Part shown: one piece after another, positions 36,989-47,183 of the stretch | How positions within the stretch are numbered: position 1 is the first letter of the stretch | Layout: every line of letters starts with the position of its first letter | Origin: Wolbachia endosymbiont (group A) of Anomoia purmunda | GTDB lineage: Bacteria > Pseudomonadota > Alphaproteobacteria > Rickettsiales > Anaplasmataceae | Direction: 5' to 3' | NCBI RefSeq assembly: GCF_947251545.1 | Contig: NZ_OX366362.1 | Location: 62,001-126,000, forward strand | DNA: 64,000 bases | Position numbers and translations under genes: made by a program | Notes under the pieces: generated by a model | Databases searched by the model: none | What the model was told of the DNA's origin: nothing | The model's input: the letters and a program-made list of their open reading frames with translations, nothing else

Positions 36989-38455
36989 TTAATTAATTTT
37001 ATTATTCCTCAGCCTTTTTAGGTAGCACTGAACTTCATCGTTAATCTGATTACTAAACAGTATAAGTGCTGTCATGTTGATAAGAGCTAAACAAGAGAAT
37101 AAAGTTCCACCGATATTGGCAATAGCCATTATATCTTTAGAAAGGCCAGAGAAAAACGCCACAATTATTACCGCTATGCGATATATCACTATACTTTTTG
37201 CACCAAACAAATATAACCACCCCATTTCACAACAATATACAAATGAAATTACCGAAGAAAATGCAAACAAAGGTGCAGCTATGGTTAAAAGTATAGGGAA
37301 CCATGGAGAAACTGTCTCAAATGCCTTTTGAGTAATTAATATCCCTTCACCAACACTAGTCTGGTATGCACCTGTTATTACTATTGTTATTCCTGTTAAA
37401 CAGCAAATTAACATTGTGTCAAAGCATGGTTCTATCATAGCAACAAGCCCAGTTCTTACTGGTTCTTCATCTTTAGTTGTTGCATGAGTAATTGAAGCAG
37501 AACCAACACCCGCTTCGCTGGCAAAGATTGCCCTTTGAATTCCAGCAACAAATGCTCCTACCATCCCTCCACCAACAGAATTGAAATCTATCATAGTGGA
37601 AAATAATATTTTCAACGTATAACCAAGGTTATGAATATTAAATGCAATAATAATAATACAACTAAAGATATATATAAGTGACATAATAGGCACTAGTGCA
37701 GAAGATACTCTAGCTATCCTTTTAATTCCGCCAATAATCACTAGAGCAAGCAGCGCAGAGATTATGGAAGAAAGAAACCAAGAGTGACCATCTACCCAAC
37801 TTGAATAGCCAGATAATATGGAAACCATTTGGTTGGTTTGAAACGCTACACTTCCACCAAGACCTGATAATACAAAGAATACTGCATACATGGCAGCCAG
37901 CACAATACCAAGTTTTTTAAATCCAAATTCCTCCAGACCATTCCTTATATACTGAAAGGGACCACTAAACAATTGGTCCTGATCTTCTGTTCTATGTCTA
38001 AACGCCAACGTTACCTCAGCAAATTTTGCTGACATACCAAAAAAACCTGTAATCATCATCCAAGGCACCGCTCCTGGTCCACCCATTGAAACTGCAATTG
38101 CGACTCCAGCAACAGTTCCAAGGCCTACTGTGCTTGAAAGTGCAGTCATAAATGCCTGAAAATGCGTAATATGACCATCATGGTGATTCGTGTCATATTT
38201 TCCACATAAAATAGCAAACGCATGCTTAAACATTCTTATGTTGAGAAATCCAAAACGTAATGTTAGAAACACATAACCAAAAACTAGTAGAAGGATTATA
38301 AATGGCACGTAAAGGATCTTGAAAAACAGTACTTCATTCATGAAATTATTTATTCCGTTCAACACAGCGTCATAACTTTCGTGAAAACCTGAAGCAGCGT
38401 ACACATCATTAAACAATAGGCAAAATAACACCATACAAAGCAATCTATAAATCAT
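36989..38455 (-). CDS. Sodium:alanine symporter family (AGCS) transporter, copy 1
   Basis: A 488-residue Na+-coupled amino-acid importer of the AGCS family (AlsT/DagA). About 11 membrane helices follow a possible cleaved leader. Family hallmarks are GHITHFQAFMTALSSTVGLGTVAGVAIAV, GGPGAVPWMMITGFFGMSAKFAEVTLAF and AIFASEAGVGSASITHATTKDEEPVRTG. Alanine or glycine is the usual substrate. It follows its paralogue with a one-base gap, forming an operon. Confidence 0.92.
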   Translation of the reverse strand: MIYRLLCMVLFCLLFNDVYAASGFHESYDAVLNGINNFMNEVLFFKILYVPFIILLLVFGYVFLTLRFGFLNIRMFKHAFAILCGKYDTNHHDGHITHFQAFMTALSSTVGLGTVAGVAIAVSMGGPGAVPWMMITGFFGMSAKFAEVTLAFRHRTEDQDQLFSGPFQYIRNGLEEFGFKKLGIVLAAMYAVFFVLSGLGGSVAFQTNQMVSILSGYSSWVDGHSWFLSSIISALLALVIIGGIKRIARVSSALVPIMSLIYIFSCIIIIAFNIHNLGYTLKILFSTMIDFNSVGGGMVGAFVAGIQRAIFASEAGVGSASITHATTKDEEPVRTGLVAMIEPCFDTMLICCLTGITIVITGAYQTSVGEGILITQKAFETVSPWFPILLTIAAPLFAFSSVISFVYCCEMGWLYLFGAKSIVIYRIAVIIVAFFSGLSKDIMAIANIGGTLFSCLALINMTALILFSNQINDEVQCYLKRLRNNKIN

Positions 38456-38456
38456 G

Positions 38457-39800
38457 TTAATACCCTTTAGAATTGTAATAAGAATCTATTGTATTCAAAA
38501 CTTCCCTTCTCAGTAGATATATTGCAACAGCATTTGGAATCATAAGGCAAATAAACAAACTGTCACCTAGATAAGATATAAATTCTATATTCTTTGACAT
38601 ACAACTAATATACACTGAAACCACTATAAGAATTTGGAACAGTATCAGTATTTTTTTATTACCAAATAAGTACAGCAAAGCAACTTCACAGTAGTAACAA
38701 TAAGCTATTATTGTCGAAAATGCAAAGGAAAACATCATTAGCGGAAAAACTAACTTGCTGAACAAGGGCAAAGCTGTTGAAAATACCGAACTAATTAGTG
38801 TAATATCACCCACGTTATCAGTGCTGTGCATACCAGTGATAATTATCACGATACCAGTCAAAAATGAGATTAATATTGTGTCTATAAGTGGTGCAATCAT
38901 TGCAACGCACCCAACTTTAATTGGATCTTCTTCTTTTACAGCTGAATGTGCTATAGCTGCTGTTCCGGTACCTGCTTCGTTAGCAAACACTGATCTTCTC
39001 ACTCCGGCTATTAATCCGCTCAATACTCCGCCTCCTATAGCCGATTTATTAAAGATGTCTTGAAATATTATAGATAAAGCATTCAGCAAATTACTTCCGT
39101 TTACATAAATTAAATATATACACATACAAACATATAGCACTATCATAATTGGTGCTAAGCTCGTTGAAACGAAAGCAATGCGCTTTATTCCTCCCAATAT
39201 TACAATAAAGACAAGCAGGGATATAATAATGGACGCATTGTATTCTAGGAGGTTATTTGATAGTGCTGCCATTTGATTTGCTTGAAATGGTATACCGCCC
39301 AAAATCATTGCAATAAGTAGCATAATCGCATAAGTGAAGGCAAGAAATCTACCAGTTTTTGCAAATCCAATCTTTGCAAGCCCGTATTCCATGTAATAAA
39401 AAGCACCACCAGTTGTATTTTCAGAGCGATAAGTGAATGCAAGCACCACTTCGGCAAACTTTATCCACATACCAAGTATTCCGGTAATTACCATCCAAAA
39501 AACTGCACTTGGGCCCCCTATTGTGATAGCTATTGCAACTCCTGATATTGTTCCAAGACCAACTGTTCCTGAAATTACTGTTGCAAACGCTTGAATATGA
39601 GTAATTATGCCATTGTTGCTGTTATTACACTTTAGATTAAATAGCGTCTGTATTCCATATTTAAGTAACCTAAAGTTAATGAATTTGAACTGGGCAGTAC
39701 AAAAGATTCCAGTTGCAATCACCCAAATAATTATGAATGGAATGTTGAATATCTTTATATACAGAAATGAATTTAATAGTTCACTTATCTTCAAAATCAT
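38457..39800 (-). CDS. Sodium:alanine symporter family (AGCS) transporter, copy 2
   Basis: A 447-residue paralogue of the downstream gene with matching motifs: GIITHIQAFATVISGTVGLGTISGVAIAI, FAEVVLAFTYRSE and SVFANEAGTGTAAIAHSAVKEEDPIK. The two are clearly diverged, so the duplication is old and may reflect different amino-acid specificity. The gene lies 22 bp after pssA on the same strand. Confidence 0.92.
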   Translation of the reverse strand: MILKISELLNSFLYIKIFNIPFIIIWVIATGIFCTAQFKFINFRLLKYGIQTLFNLKCNNSNNGIITHIQAFATVISGTVGLGTISGVAIAITIGGPSAVFWMVITGILGMWIKFAEVVLAFTYRSENTTGGAFYYMEYGLAKIGFAKTGRFLAFTYAIMLLIAMILGGIPFQANQMAALSNNLLEYNASIIISLLVFIVILGGIKRIAFVSTSLAPIMIVLYVCMCIYLIYVNGSNLLNALSIIFQDIFNKSAIGGGVLSGLIAGVRRSVFANEAGTGTAAIAHSAVKEEDPIKVGCVAMIAPLIDTILISFLTGIVIIITGMHSTDNVGDITLISSVFSTALPLFSKLVFPLMMFSFAFSTIIAYCYYCEVALLYLFGNKKILILFQILIVVSVYISCMSKNIEFISYLGDSLFICLMIPNAVAIYLLRREVLNTIDSYYNSKGY

Positions 39801-39822
39801 GCAGTTTTCTATTTTTTGTTAG

Positions 39823-40593
39823 CTAACGAGTTTTATATGTAAAATATATATAAAACCCAATGCTTATTGGAATAGTAAGCGTATACACTATACCTAAAAT
39901 TGGTAGAGTCATCCAGGGCTTACTGATGAAAAATACAATAAGTACTCCAAAAAATGACACAAATATATAGGATAGGCTTTTGGGAATATAAATATATTTT
40001 GCAGAGAAAGTTGGAATGTGACTTATCGAAAAAAATGAAATGGCCAGAAAGTAACAAGCTACGTTTCTTGTGTTAAAAAATCGCTCTATGAGAAGTGAGT
40101 ATTCACTCTCATGAGATTGAAAGGTAATAATTATTGGTAACAAAGAAAGTAAAGCACACACTGGAGCTGGAACACCAGAAAAGAAAAATTTTTCCCAATG
40201 TGATTGTTCTGAGTGTAGCGAAACATTGAATCTTGCAAGTCTTATTGATATGCAGATTACATATATCATTACTAAAATCCAACCTATGACTTTGATTTCG
40301 TTTAGCTTCCAAAAATACAAAAGAAATGCAGGCGCTGCACCAAAATTTAGAAAATCTGCAAAAGAATCAAGCTGGGCTCCAAAATCGCTAGTGGATTTTA
40401 GAATTCTAGCTATTCTGCCATCCATTCCATCTATTATTGCTGCAATGATGATAAAAATTACTGAGAATTCCCATTGTTCATTAAATGTAAATTTAAGTGA
40501 AGTGAGACCAGAACATAAACCCAATAAAGTTATAAAGTTTGGGAATAATTTAGTAATAGGTAAGGATCTACTGTTACTTCCATCGTTATTCAT
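39823..40593 (-). CDS. pssA: CDP-diacylglycerol-serine O-phosphatidyltransferase
   Basis: A membrane enzyme making phosphatidylserine from CDP-diacylglycerol and serine. The CDP-alcohol phosphatidyltransferase motif DG..AR........G...D...D is seen as [23 protein letters not shown]. 256 residues with about eight hydrophobic segments. Its start overlaps the end of psd by four bases, so the two consecutive steps to phosphatidylethanolamine are translationally coupled. Confidence 0.95.
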   Translation of the reverse strand: MNNDGSNSRSLPITKLFPNFITLLGLCSGLTSLKFTFNEQWEFSVIFIIIAAIIDGMDGRIARILKSTSDFGAQLDSFADFLNFGAAPAFLLYFWKLNEIKVIGWILVMIYVICISIRLARFNVSLHSEQSHWEKFFFSGVPAPVCALLSLLPIIITFQSHESEYSLLIERFFNTRNVACYFLAISFFSISHIPTFSAKYIYIPKSLSYIFVSFFGVLIVFFISKPWMTLPILGIVYTLTIPISIGFYIYFTYKTR

Positions 40594-41294
40594 ATAACGT
40601 CAAAAGTAAGCTTCTCTTGAACGTTTTCCTTATTTAAGTTTGCTATAATTGTTTCACCACCAATAACAGTTTGCCCTTCTGAAACTCTTACTTCTATATC
40701 AGCAGGAACATAAATATTCACTCTACTGCCAAATCTTATAATTCCAAACCTTTCACCTGCTTTTACGTTCTGGGATACTCCTAAATTACAAACGATACGA
40801 CGTGCAATTAATCCAGCTATTTGCTCCACAATAATTTCTTTTCCCTTTTCGTATTCAATTACAATAACCTGCTTTTCATTTTCATTACTAGACCTATTGC
40901 TCATTGCGGATACAAACTTGCCTTTTTTATAACTCATTTCCTTTATCGTACCAGATATTGGTATACGGTTCACATGGACGTTCAAAACACTTAAAAATAT
41001 GCTAACAAGCGTAAACTTCTTCTCTTCTCCATTTTCTGCCGATAAAGGATAATTAACTTCTTCAATTTTTGAAATCACACCATCAGCAGGACTTAATATA
41101 AGATCCTTATTGTTTGGCACAGCTCTTGATGGATCACGAAAGAAATAAGTACACAATAATGTCGGGAACAAGCACGTAACACCAAACCCCCAAGATATAG
41201 AGAATGCTATACACGTTACTATAAAGGAAACTACTATAAATGAGTAACCTTCCCTGTTTATATTAGGTAAACTAAAACACATAATCTTATTCAC
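40590..41294 (-). CDS. psd: Phosphatidylserine decarboxylase proenzyme
   Basis: Converts phosphatidylserine to phosphatidylethanolamine. A pyruvoyl enzyme that self-cleaves between Gly189 and Ser190 in [23 protein letters not shown] near residue 68 and the [10 protein letters not shown] histidine motif are also present. At 234 residues it belongs to the short bacterial type. N-terminal membrane helices anchor it. Confidence 0.95.
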   Translation of the reverse strand: MNKIMCFSLPNINREGYSFIVVSFIVTCIAFSISWGFGVTCLFPTLLCTYFFRDPSRAVPNNKDLILSPADGVISKIEEVNYPLSAENGEEKKFTLVSIFLSVLNVHVNRIPISGTIKEMSYKKGKFVSAMSNRSSNENEKQVIVIEYEKGKEIIVEQIAGLIARRIVCNLGVSQNVKAGERFGIIRFGSRVNIYVPADIEVRVSEGQTVIGGETIIANLNKENVQEKLTFDVI

Positions 41295-41461
41295 AATAAC
41301 CTATTGTTAACAATTTATCATTTATAATTTCTCATGAAAAGCTTTTTTTAACTGCTTCAGCAAAGTCTTTTTGATACAAGACAGATTGTTATATTAGCAC
41401 ATAGAGTTACCATCATACTGTAACAACCCGTCCAACACAAAATCTAATGCCTAAGTTTAGA

Positions 41462-42529
41462 TCAGAAAACTGATTCTTCTAAAAGTTGCTCACTATCTTC
41501 GTCTATTATGATAGAATTATCATGATTTCTGAGTAAATCTCTGATTTTCGTTTCTATTTCATTTGCGACTTCTTTGTTTGTTTTTAGGTAAGTTTTTACA
41601 TTCTCTCTTCCTTGTCCAAGACGTGTGTTGTTATATGAATAGTAAGCGCCTGCTTTTTCAAGCACACCAAGCTTTGCTCCCATATCTATTATTTCTCCGA
41701 GTTTTGATATACCTTCATTGTACATTATATCAAATTTCGCTTCTCTAAATGGAGGAGCAACTTTATTTTTTACAACTTTAACTCTTGTTTCATTGCCTGT
41801 AATATTTTCTTTGTCTTTTATTACACCAACTTTTCTTATATCAAGCCTTACAGAAGTATAGAATTTTAATGCATTTCCACCCGTGGTAGTTTCAGGATTT
41901 CCATACACTACTCCTATTTTCATACGAATTTGATTAATAAATATCAATATACAGTTCGCTTTTGAAACGGCAGAGGTTAGCTTTCGTAGCCCGTGACTTA
42001 GAAGCCTTGCTTGCAGCCCCATGTGCTGATCACCCATATCACCTTCAATTTCAGCTCTTGGAGTTAATGCTGCAACAGAGTCAATAACTATCACATCAAC
42101 CGCACCGGAACACACTAAATACTCAACAATATGCAACGCCTGCTCTCCAGTGTCTGGTTGTGAAATTACTAAATCATCAGTGCTTACCCCAAGTTTACGA
42201 GCATATAAGACATCCAATGCATGTTCTGCATCGATAAATGCGCATGATCCTCCTTTTTTTTGTGCTTCAGCAATCACGTGCAAGGCAAGAGTGGTTTTAC
42301 CAGAACTCTCGGGACCAAATATTTCAATTATACGCCCTTTTGGCAGACCTCCAACACCTAGAGCCGAATCAAGCGCAATTGATCCTGTGGATATTGTGTC
42401 TATTTTCTCTACAGGGTTTTGCTTCAACTTCATTATTGCACCTTTACCGAATGCTTTTTCAATCTGGCTTATTGCGTTATCTAGCGCTTTTTGTTTATCA
42501 CTATTTCTTTCTTCTGGGTTACTTGCCAT
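41462..42529 (-). CDS. recA: Recombinase A
   Basis: A 355-residue RecA with Walker [10 protein letters not shown], the [13 protein letters not shown] loop 1 region, [16 protein letters not shown] loop 2 and a C-terminal acidic tail. It drives strand exchange and recombinational repair together with RecF in this window. I see no LexA-type operator upstream, in line with the known lack of a classical SOS regulon in Rickettsiales. Confidence 0.97.
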
Positions 42530-42558
42530 AGATCATTTATTAATTTATATAATTTTCT

Positions 42559-42587
42559 ATGATAATCGAATGCAAGTAACCTGCCAA
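42559..42587 (-). promoter_or_regulatory. Putative sigma-70 promoter for recA
   Basis: On the minus strand TTGGCA (42,587-42,582), a 17-bp spacer, TATCAT (42,564-42,559), 29 bp from the recA start. Confidence 0.5.
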
Positions 42588-42668
42588 GGGTTTTCTAGTA
42601 TTTATTTATTATTTTAATAAAAATGTTAACTTTTTCATAAAGCGGATATTTGTTTGCCTTATCGATTC

Positions 42669-42964
42669 GTATCCGTTCAGCCAATAGCGTCAACTTAGGG
42701 AAAAATATAAGCGATAGTGTGTAAAATTTCTCTCTAAATTTTTTATCATTAAATTATCCAAAAAGTGCAATAAACAGCACTTTTGTTTTTATTTTATTGC
42801 AACAAAAAAGTTTAAAATGTGTCCTTTTTAGACGAGACGTGCAGAAAGGAAAAAATCTTATTCTACAAATTAAAAATACAATATACTCAAAAACTTTTCA
42901 GAAAATCCATAGGAGAGTTTGCTAATGAAGGCTCTTAAGTTGACGCCATTGGCTGAACGGATAC
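42669..42964. mobile_element. Miniature derivative of the 11,008-11,799 IS
   Basis: A 296-bp element with 29-bp inverted repeats differing at one base (GTATCCGTTCAGCCAATAGC... and its complement). The left ~165 bp and right ~57 bp match the ends of the IS4-type element near 11 kb, while the transposase interior is replaced by ~75 bp of unrelated AT-rich sequence. It fills most of the recA-surE gap. Confidence 0.8.
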
Positions 42965-43004
42965 CAATAGAAAACATCTATTAGGAGCAATGCAAATGTT
43001 TTTC

Positions 43005-43757
43005 TCAGTCAGCTATAGAAGAAAATTCGTCTGCACAAGAATTTTTCATAGCATTCAATGTATCATAATCTGTAAAATCTAATTTTACTGGTGTGATAGT
43101 AATAAATCCTTCTTTTATTTTATTTACACTACCACTGCCTGAGTGCTCTCGAGACCAATTTAAGCTAAAAGAGCCATTCGAATTTTCAGTAAAAGTTAAA
43201 TCCCCATCAATGTTATATTCACCTTGTTCAGCAAATTCTACTCCTTTTACTTTTTCCGTAGCAGGAAAATTTACACTCATCACTATGTTTTTAGCCCAAC
43301 CAACCTTAACTAGCTTGGCAATAACCTTTGGTGCAAAAACCTTTGTATTGTGCCAGTCTATTTTATCATGATAAACTTGGCTCAGCGCAATAGAAGGTAT
43401 AGACCTTGCAGCACCTTCCATTACAGCACCAATTGTTCCTGAATAACAAATATCGTCCCCGACATTTGATCCAATATTTACTCCGGACAATATTAAGTCT
43501 GGTTTTTTATTCATAACTTTATTTAGTGCAATAATGACACAATCTGCAGGAGTACCAGACACACTAAATTCCCTTTCACTATGTTGTTTTATTCCAATAG
43601 ATTGTTTCACTGGATAATCAAGAGATCTTGCAGCCCCGCTTCTATCAGTATCTGGTGCCACTATCCATATTTCTGACGCAAAATTCCGTGCAACCTCTTT
43701 GAGTAATTTTATTCCTTCACTTCCAAAACCATCATCGTTTGTTATTAATATTATCAT
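43005..43757 (-). CDS. surE: 5'/3'-nucleotidase SurE
   Basis: A metal-dependent phosphatase acting on nucleoside monophosphates. ILITNDDGFGSEGIKLL carries the DD metal-binding pair, SGTPADCVIIAL and SGVNIGSNVGDDICYSGTIGAAMEG-like segments complete the active site (here GAVMEGA). I chose ATG 43,757; a TTG two codons upstream is the alternative. About 250 residues, complete. Confidence 0.95.
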   Translation of the reverse strand: MIILITNDDGFGSEGIKLLKEVARNFASEIWIVAPDTDRSGAARSLDYPVKQSIGIKQHSEREFSVSGTPADCVIIALNKVMNKKPDLILSGVNIGSNVGDDICYSGTIGAVMEGAARSIPSIALSQVYHDKIDWHNTKVFAPKVIAKLVKVGWAKNIVMSVNFPATEKVKGVEFAEQGEYNIDGDLTFTENSNGSFSLNWSREHSGSGSVNKIKEGFITITPVKLDFTDYDTLNAMKNSCADEFSSIAD

Positions 43758-43992
43758 ATACAATACTCAGCTATACAGTTCCAAATTATGTAAATCACTG
43801 GCTGTAAATAAACTCATGAGGCTTTAAGTTTCTTTGCATAACTATGAACTGTAACAAAGAACCTGCTGTTAATCAATAAGAAAAGGTTAGGAGTGCAAAC
43901 AGGGAAGCTGTAAATTTTTTTGCGAGACCTAAGCCGCTTTTGATATAGCCAAAGGTTTACTGATGATTTGTCTCATTCCACTACCTGCTGAC

Positions 43993-45336
43993 TTACTTTC
44001 TGCTTAGCATATCCATTAAATCAGACTCTTTGAGTTTACTATGGTCAACTTTACTGAACTTATTTACCATAGAGCTCATTTGATTATACTGCTTAATTAG
44101 AAGATTAACGTCAGTTACACTTGTTCCGGACCCCTTAGAAATTCTAAGTCTTCTTTTGCCATTTAAAATATCTGGATTTTGCCTTTCTTTTTCGGTCATT
44201 GAGTTTATGATGGCTATATATTTTTTCACTTTATTGTCATCTGGCACACTGCTACTTAGCTTTTTTGTGAATGAACTAGGAATGAATTTCATTATGTTGC
44301 TAATGCCATCCATTTTACTCAGAGTTTTTAACATTCCCACTAGGTCGTTTAGGTCGAATTTACCCTTTTTTACTTTCTTTTGTAACTTATCAATTTCTTC
44401 CTGACCAACAATCTCAGCAGCTTTTTCAACCAATGATACAACATCACCCATGCTAAGTATCCTTTTTGCAATTCTATCGGGATAAAAATCATCGAGGTCA
44501 CTTAATTTTTCACCACAAGCAATAAATTTAATTGGACAATCGGTGATCATTTTCATAGAAAGAGCAGCACCACCACGTGCATCACCATCAACACGGGTGA
44601 GAATAATGCCGGTTACACCTATTACCTCATTGAATGATTTGGCAATGTTGACCGCATCCTGGCCTATCATTGCGTCGGCTACTAAAATAACTTCTGCAGG
44701 TGAAGCTATTTCCTTTACGGCTTTCAGCTCATTCATCAGATTATTGTCAATATGAAGCCTGCCTGCGGTGTCTAGTATTAATACATCATAATTATCGTTC
44801 TTTGCTGCTGCCAGTGCCCTTTTTGTAATTGCAATAGGCTCCTCATTTATTACTATAGATAAAGTTTGTACGTCTATCTGTTTACCCAGCACCTCAAGTT
44901 GTTTCTGGGCAGCCGGCCTATAAATGTCTAAAGAGGCAAGCATCACTTTTTTCTTTTGCTTTTTTAGCTTTAAAGCAAGCTTTCCTGAGGTAGTTGTTTT
45001 ACCTGCACCTTGTAAGCCCACCATCATAATCACAGCAGGGGATTTAACTGCTAGATTTAAGTCACTTTTCTCTGATCCGAGAACTGCAACTAAATTATCC
45101 TGCACAATTTTAATTATCATTTGTGCTGGAGAAACACTTTTTATGACTTTTTCCCCAATCACTTTATCTTTAATGTCGTTGATGAATTTTTTTGCAACTT
45201 CAAGTGAAACGTCAGCTTCAATTAAAGCTATACGTATTTCACGCATGGCAAGATTAAAATCATCTTCAGAAATGATTGACTTTCCTCTCAGTTTACTAAA
45301 TACAGAATTTAAACTTTCAGTTAACGATTTAAACAT
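43993..45336 (-). CDS. ffh: Signal recognition particle protein Ffh
   Basis: The GTPase of SRP, which targets nascent membrane proteins to FtsY and SecYEG. N domain, G1 loop GLQGAGKTT (107-115), LDTAGRLHID, TRVDGDARGGAAL and a methionine-rich M domain (about 300-447, MLKTLSKMDGISNIMKFIPSS, RLRISKGSGTSV) are present. Its first 16 bases overlap the end of the upstream membrane-protein gene. No 4.5S RNA was recognised nearby. Confidence 0.97.
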   Translation of the reverse strand: MFKSLTESLNSVFSKLRGKSIISEDDFNLAMREIRIALIEADVSLEVAKKFINDIKDKVIGEKVIKSVSPAQMIIKIVQDNLVAVLGSEKSDLNLAVKSPAVIMMVGLQGAGKTTTSGKLALKLKKQKKKVMLASLDIYRPAAQKQLEVLGKQIDVQTLSIVINEEPIAITKRALAAAKNDNYDVLILDTAGRLHIDNNLMNELKAVKEIASPAEVILVADAMIGQDAVNIAKSFNEVIGVTGIILTRVDGDARGGAALSMKMITDCPIKFIACGEKLSDLDDFYPDRIAKRILSMGDVVSLVEKAAEIVGQEEIDKLQKKVKKGKFDLNDLVGMLKTLSKMDGISNIMKFIPSSFTKKLSSSVPDDNKVKKYIAIINSMTEKERQNPDILNGKRRLRISKGSGTSVTDVNLLIKQYNQMSSMVNKFSKVDHSKLKESDLMDMLSRK

Positions 45337-46895
45337 AATAGCATTAGTAGAATACTCATTAAAAAGAGAGAAGAAGCTGAAACAAAACTCACTGAGTTAT
45401 AACCCAGCACTTCTTTAAGTTTAGTAATATTATTAAAGTATAAACCAGTAAGTGGATTAGTCAAGTTTTGCACTATGCTGGCAAACATTTCTCTAGTTTT
45501 AGAGACTAACTGATTGAACAGCAAGACAATATAGGATATGAAAGCTCTAAAAATCCAATCAACATCCATTTTAAAATTTACTCTCGGGTAAAACAACTTG
45601 CGTAAAGGAATAAACAATAAAGTGGTACATAGTAACAAATTAAATTGCGACAAAACATTTTTTGTGTTGTACACAAAATCGAAAATCGAAGGTTTATTGT
45701 AAATAGGTAAGTAAGGATTGCCAGCGATTACGCATATAAATGCTAAAATAATCATAGTCATTTTGCCTCCCCTCTCTGCTAAAGGTTTTGACTTACTTTT
45801 TGCAATAAATAAGTAATAAAGAAACTTTAGCCCCACGCTTAAATGAAGCAGCAAATTTAGAAGCTTATATAAATTTTTATACCCTTTTAAGGCAACAGTG
45901 TTCATTTCAATTTCAGCTGTGATATATGATTTACTGATAAATCCAATGGTTCCAGGAAATGCAGCCATTGTAAGTATTGCGATTATAGCACACATGCCTT
46001 CCACTGACATCAGTTTACCCACTCCATTAAAACTAATTGTTTTTGTTCGTGAAATAATCGAATTACTGACCACAAACAATAATGATTGATAAACAAGAGA
46101 GAAGATTATATGCAATATCAAAATTGGTATTGCCTTTTCCGAAGGGCTGAGTAAACTTCCTGCAATAATCAGCAAGCCCATTTGTCCTACAACGTTATAG
46201 CATAAAAATCTGCGAATATTTTGCTCAAGAGAAGCAAATATAATGCTGTAAATTGCAGTGATGGCGCCTACAAGCGCTAATATTTCAGTACAATCTTGCC
46301 ATAGGTTATAAGTGTGTAAAAGCATCACTAAAAAAGAGACTTTAGTGGTAAATAAAGAGAGATATGTGGTGCCATGTAGCGATGCAGCAGGATATGCATC
46401 AACAACCCAAAACGAAAAAGGAAAACAAGCGCAGTTTATCAATAAACCCAAAATTATCAGGTTAGTGCTTTGAAGTGCCAATCCTGCTATTAATATAACT
46501 CCAACGAAAAAGTGTACACAAGCGTACCTTATTGCAGGTCCACTATCTCTACAGCCAGCTGCGATAGTAAAAAATGCACTGACGGTCATTAATTCACAGA
46601 ATATTATAACCAATATCATATGTTCAGATAAAACTGCATAAAGTGAACTAATAGTGTAAGCAGCAAAAGATAGCATCTCTGAAAAAGTCAAATTTTGTGC
46701 TGGTAGAACAGCTAAAAATGCAACTGATAAAAAAGATATTAGTATGGTACGAAAAGATAAATCAAAATCTAGAATTGGGAGAGACCAATTTACTGCAATG
46801 CTCAAATTTTCAGGTAATTTTAGGACTATAACTATTAATACAGTCAGTAGAAGTAACAGTGACGATTTATAAAGTTGCACAATAATTAAAACCAA
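45321..46895 (-). CDS. Proton-conducting membrane subunit (MrpD/NuoN-like)
   Basis: A 524-residue, very hydrophobic protein of the proton-translocating NADH-quinone oxidoreductase / Mrp antiporter subunit superfamily. The core has about 14 helices, with conserved-type segments HGTTYLSLFTTKVSFLVMLL, RRFLCYNVVGQMGLLI and MAAFPGTIGFISKSYI. The long tail after residue ~400 is atypical. It could be an Mrp/Mnh antiporter D subunit or an orphan relative of NuoN/NuoM. It overlaps ffh by 16 bases. Confidence 0.8.
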   Translation of the reverse strand: MVLIIVQLYKSSLLLLLTVLIVIVLKLPENLSIAVNWSLPILDFDLSFRTILISFLSVAFLAVLPAQNLTFSEMLSFAAYTISSLYAVLSEHMILVIIFCELMTVSAFFTIAAGCRDSGPAIRYACVHFFVGVILIAGLALQSTNLIILGLLINCACFPFSFWVVDAYPAASLHGTTYLSLFTTKVSFLVMLLHTYNLWQDCTEILALVGAITAIYSIIFASLEQNIRRFLCYNVVGQMGLLIIAGSLLSPSEKAIPILILHIIFSLVYQSLLFVVSNSIISRTKTISFNGVGKLMSVEGMCAIIAILTMAAFPGTIGFISKSYITAEIEMNTVALKGYKNLYKLLNLLLHLSVGLKFLYYLFIAKSKSKPLAERGGKMTMIILAFICVIAGNPYLPIYNKPSIFDFVYNTKNVLSQFNLLLCTTLLFIPLRKLFYPRVNFKMDVDWIFRAFISYIVLLFNQLVSKTREMFASIVQNLTNPLTGLYFNNITKLKEVLGYNSVSFVSASSLFLMSILLMLLCLNR

Positions 46896-47003
46896 TATGG
46901 TTTATGCTATCTCAATATATGAATAAAATCAATTTGCATATTAACCACTAATTAAACTAATTATCATATAATTATATCAGAGTTTAGAGGGTTATAGAGA
47001 AAC

Positions 47004-47036
47004 CGGTCAGATTAGGTTTTTAATCTAATCTGACCG
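47004..47036. terminator. Strong hairpin between two minus-strand genes
   Basis: Perfect 12-bp stem CGGTCAGATTAG/CTAATCTGACCG with a 9-nt AT loop. A second hairpin (CTCGTGCA/TGCACGAG) lies at 47,093-47,126. Neither has a clean T run on the minus strand, so they may be terminators of the oxidoreductase transcript or repeat remnants. The 288-bp gap holds no gene. Confidence 0.45.
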
Positions 47037-47183
47037 ATAGCTTTAATAGTGAGGTAAGCTTTAATATAGCACTCCTAATTCATAATGCTACACTCGTGCA
47101 TAATTTATTTTTAATTTGTGCACGAGCGTTAGTAAATTATTTACTTTTTGAAATAAAATTTGGCATCACTTTAATATTGAGAC

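Noticed and set aside
43764-43992. Gap between surE and ffh as a site for the SRP 4.5S RNA
   Set aside because: The conserved GGAA tetraloop and flanking symmetric-loop sequence of SRP RNA are not seen. I could not fold a convincing structure.
44924-45418. 164-codon plus-strand frame
   Set aside because: Antisense to ffh and the adjoining membrane-protein gene, both well supported.
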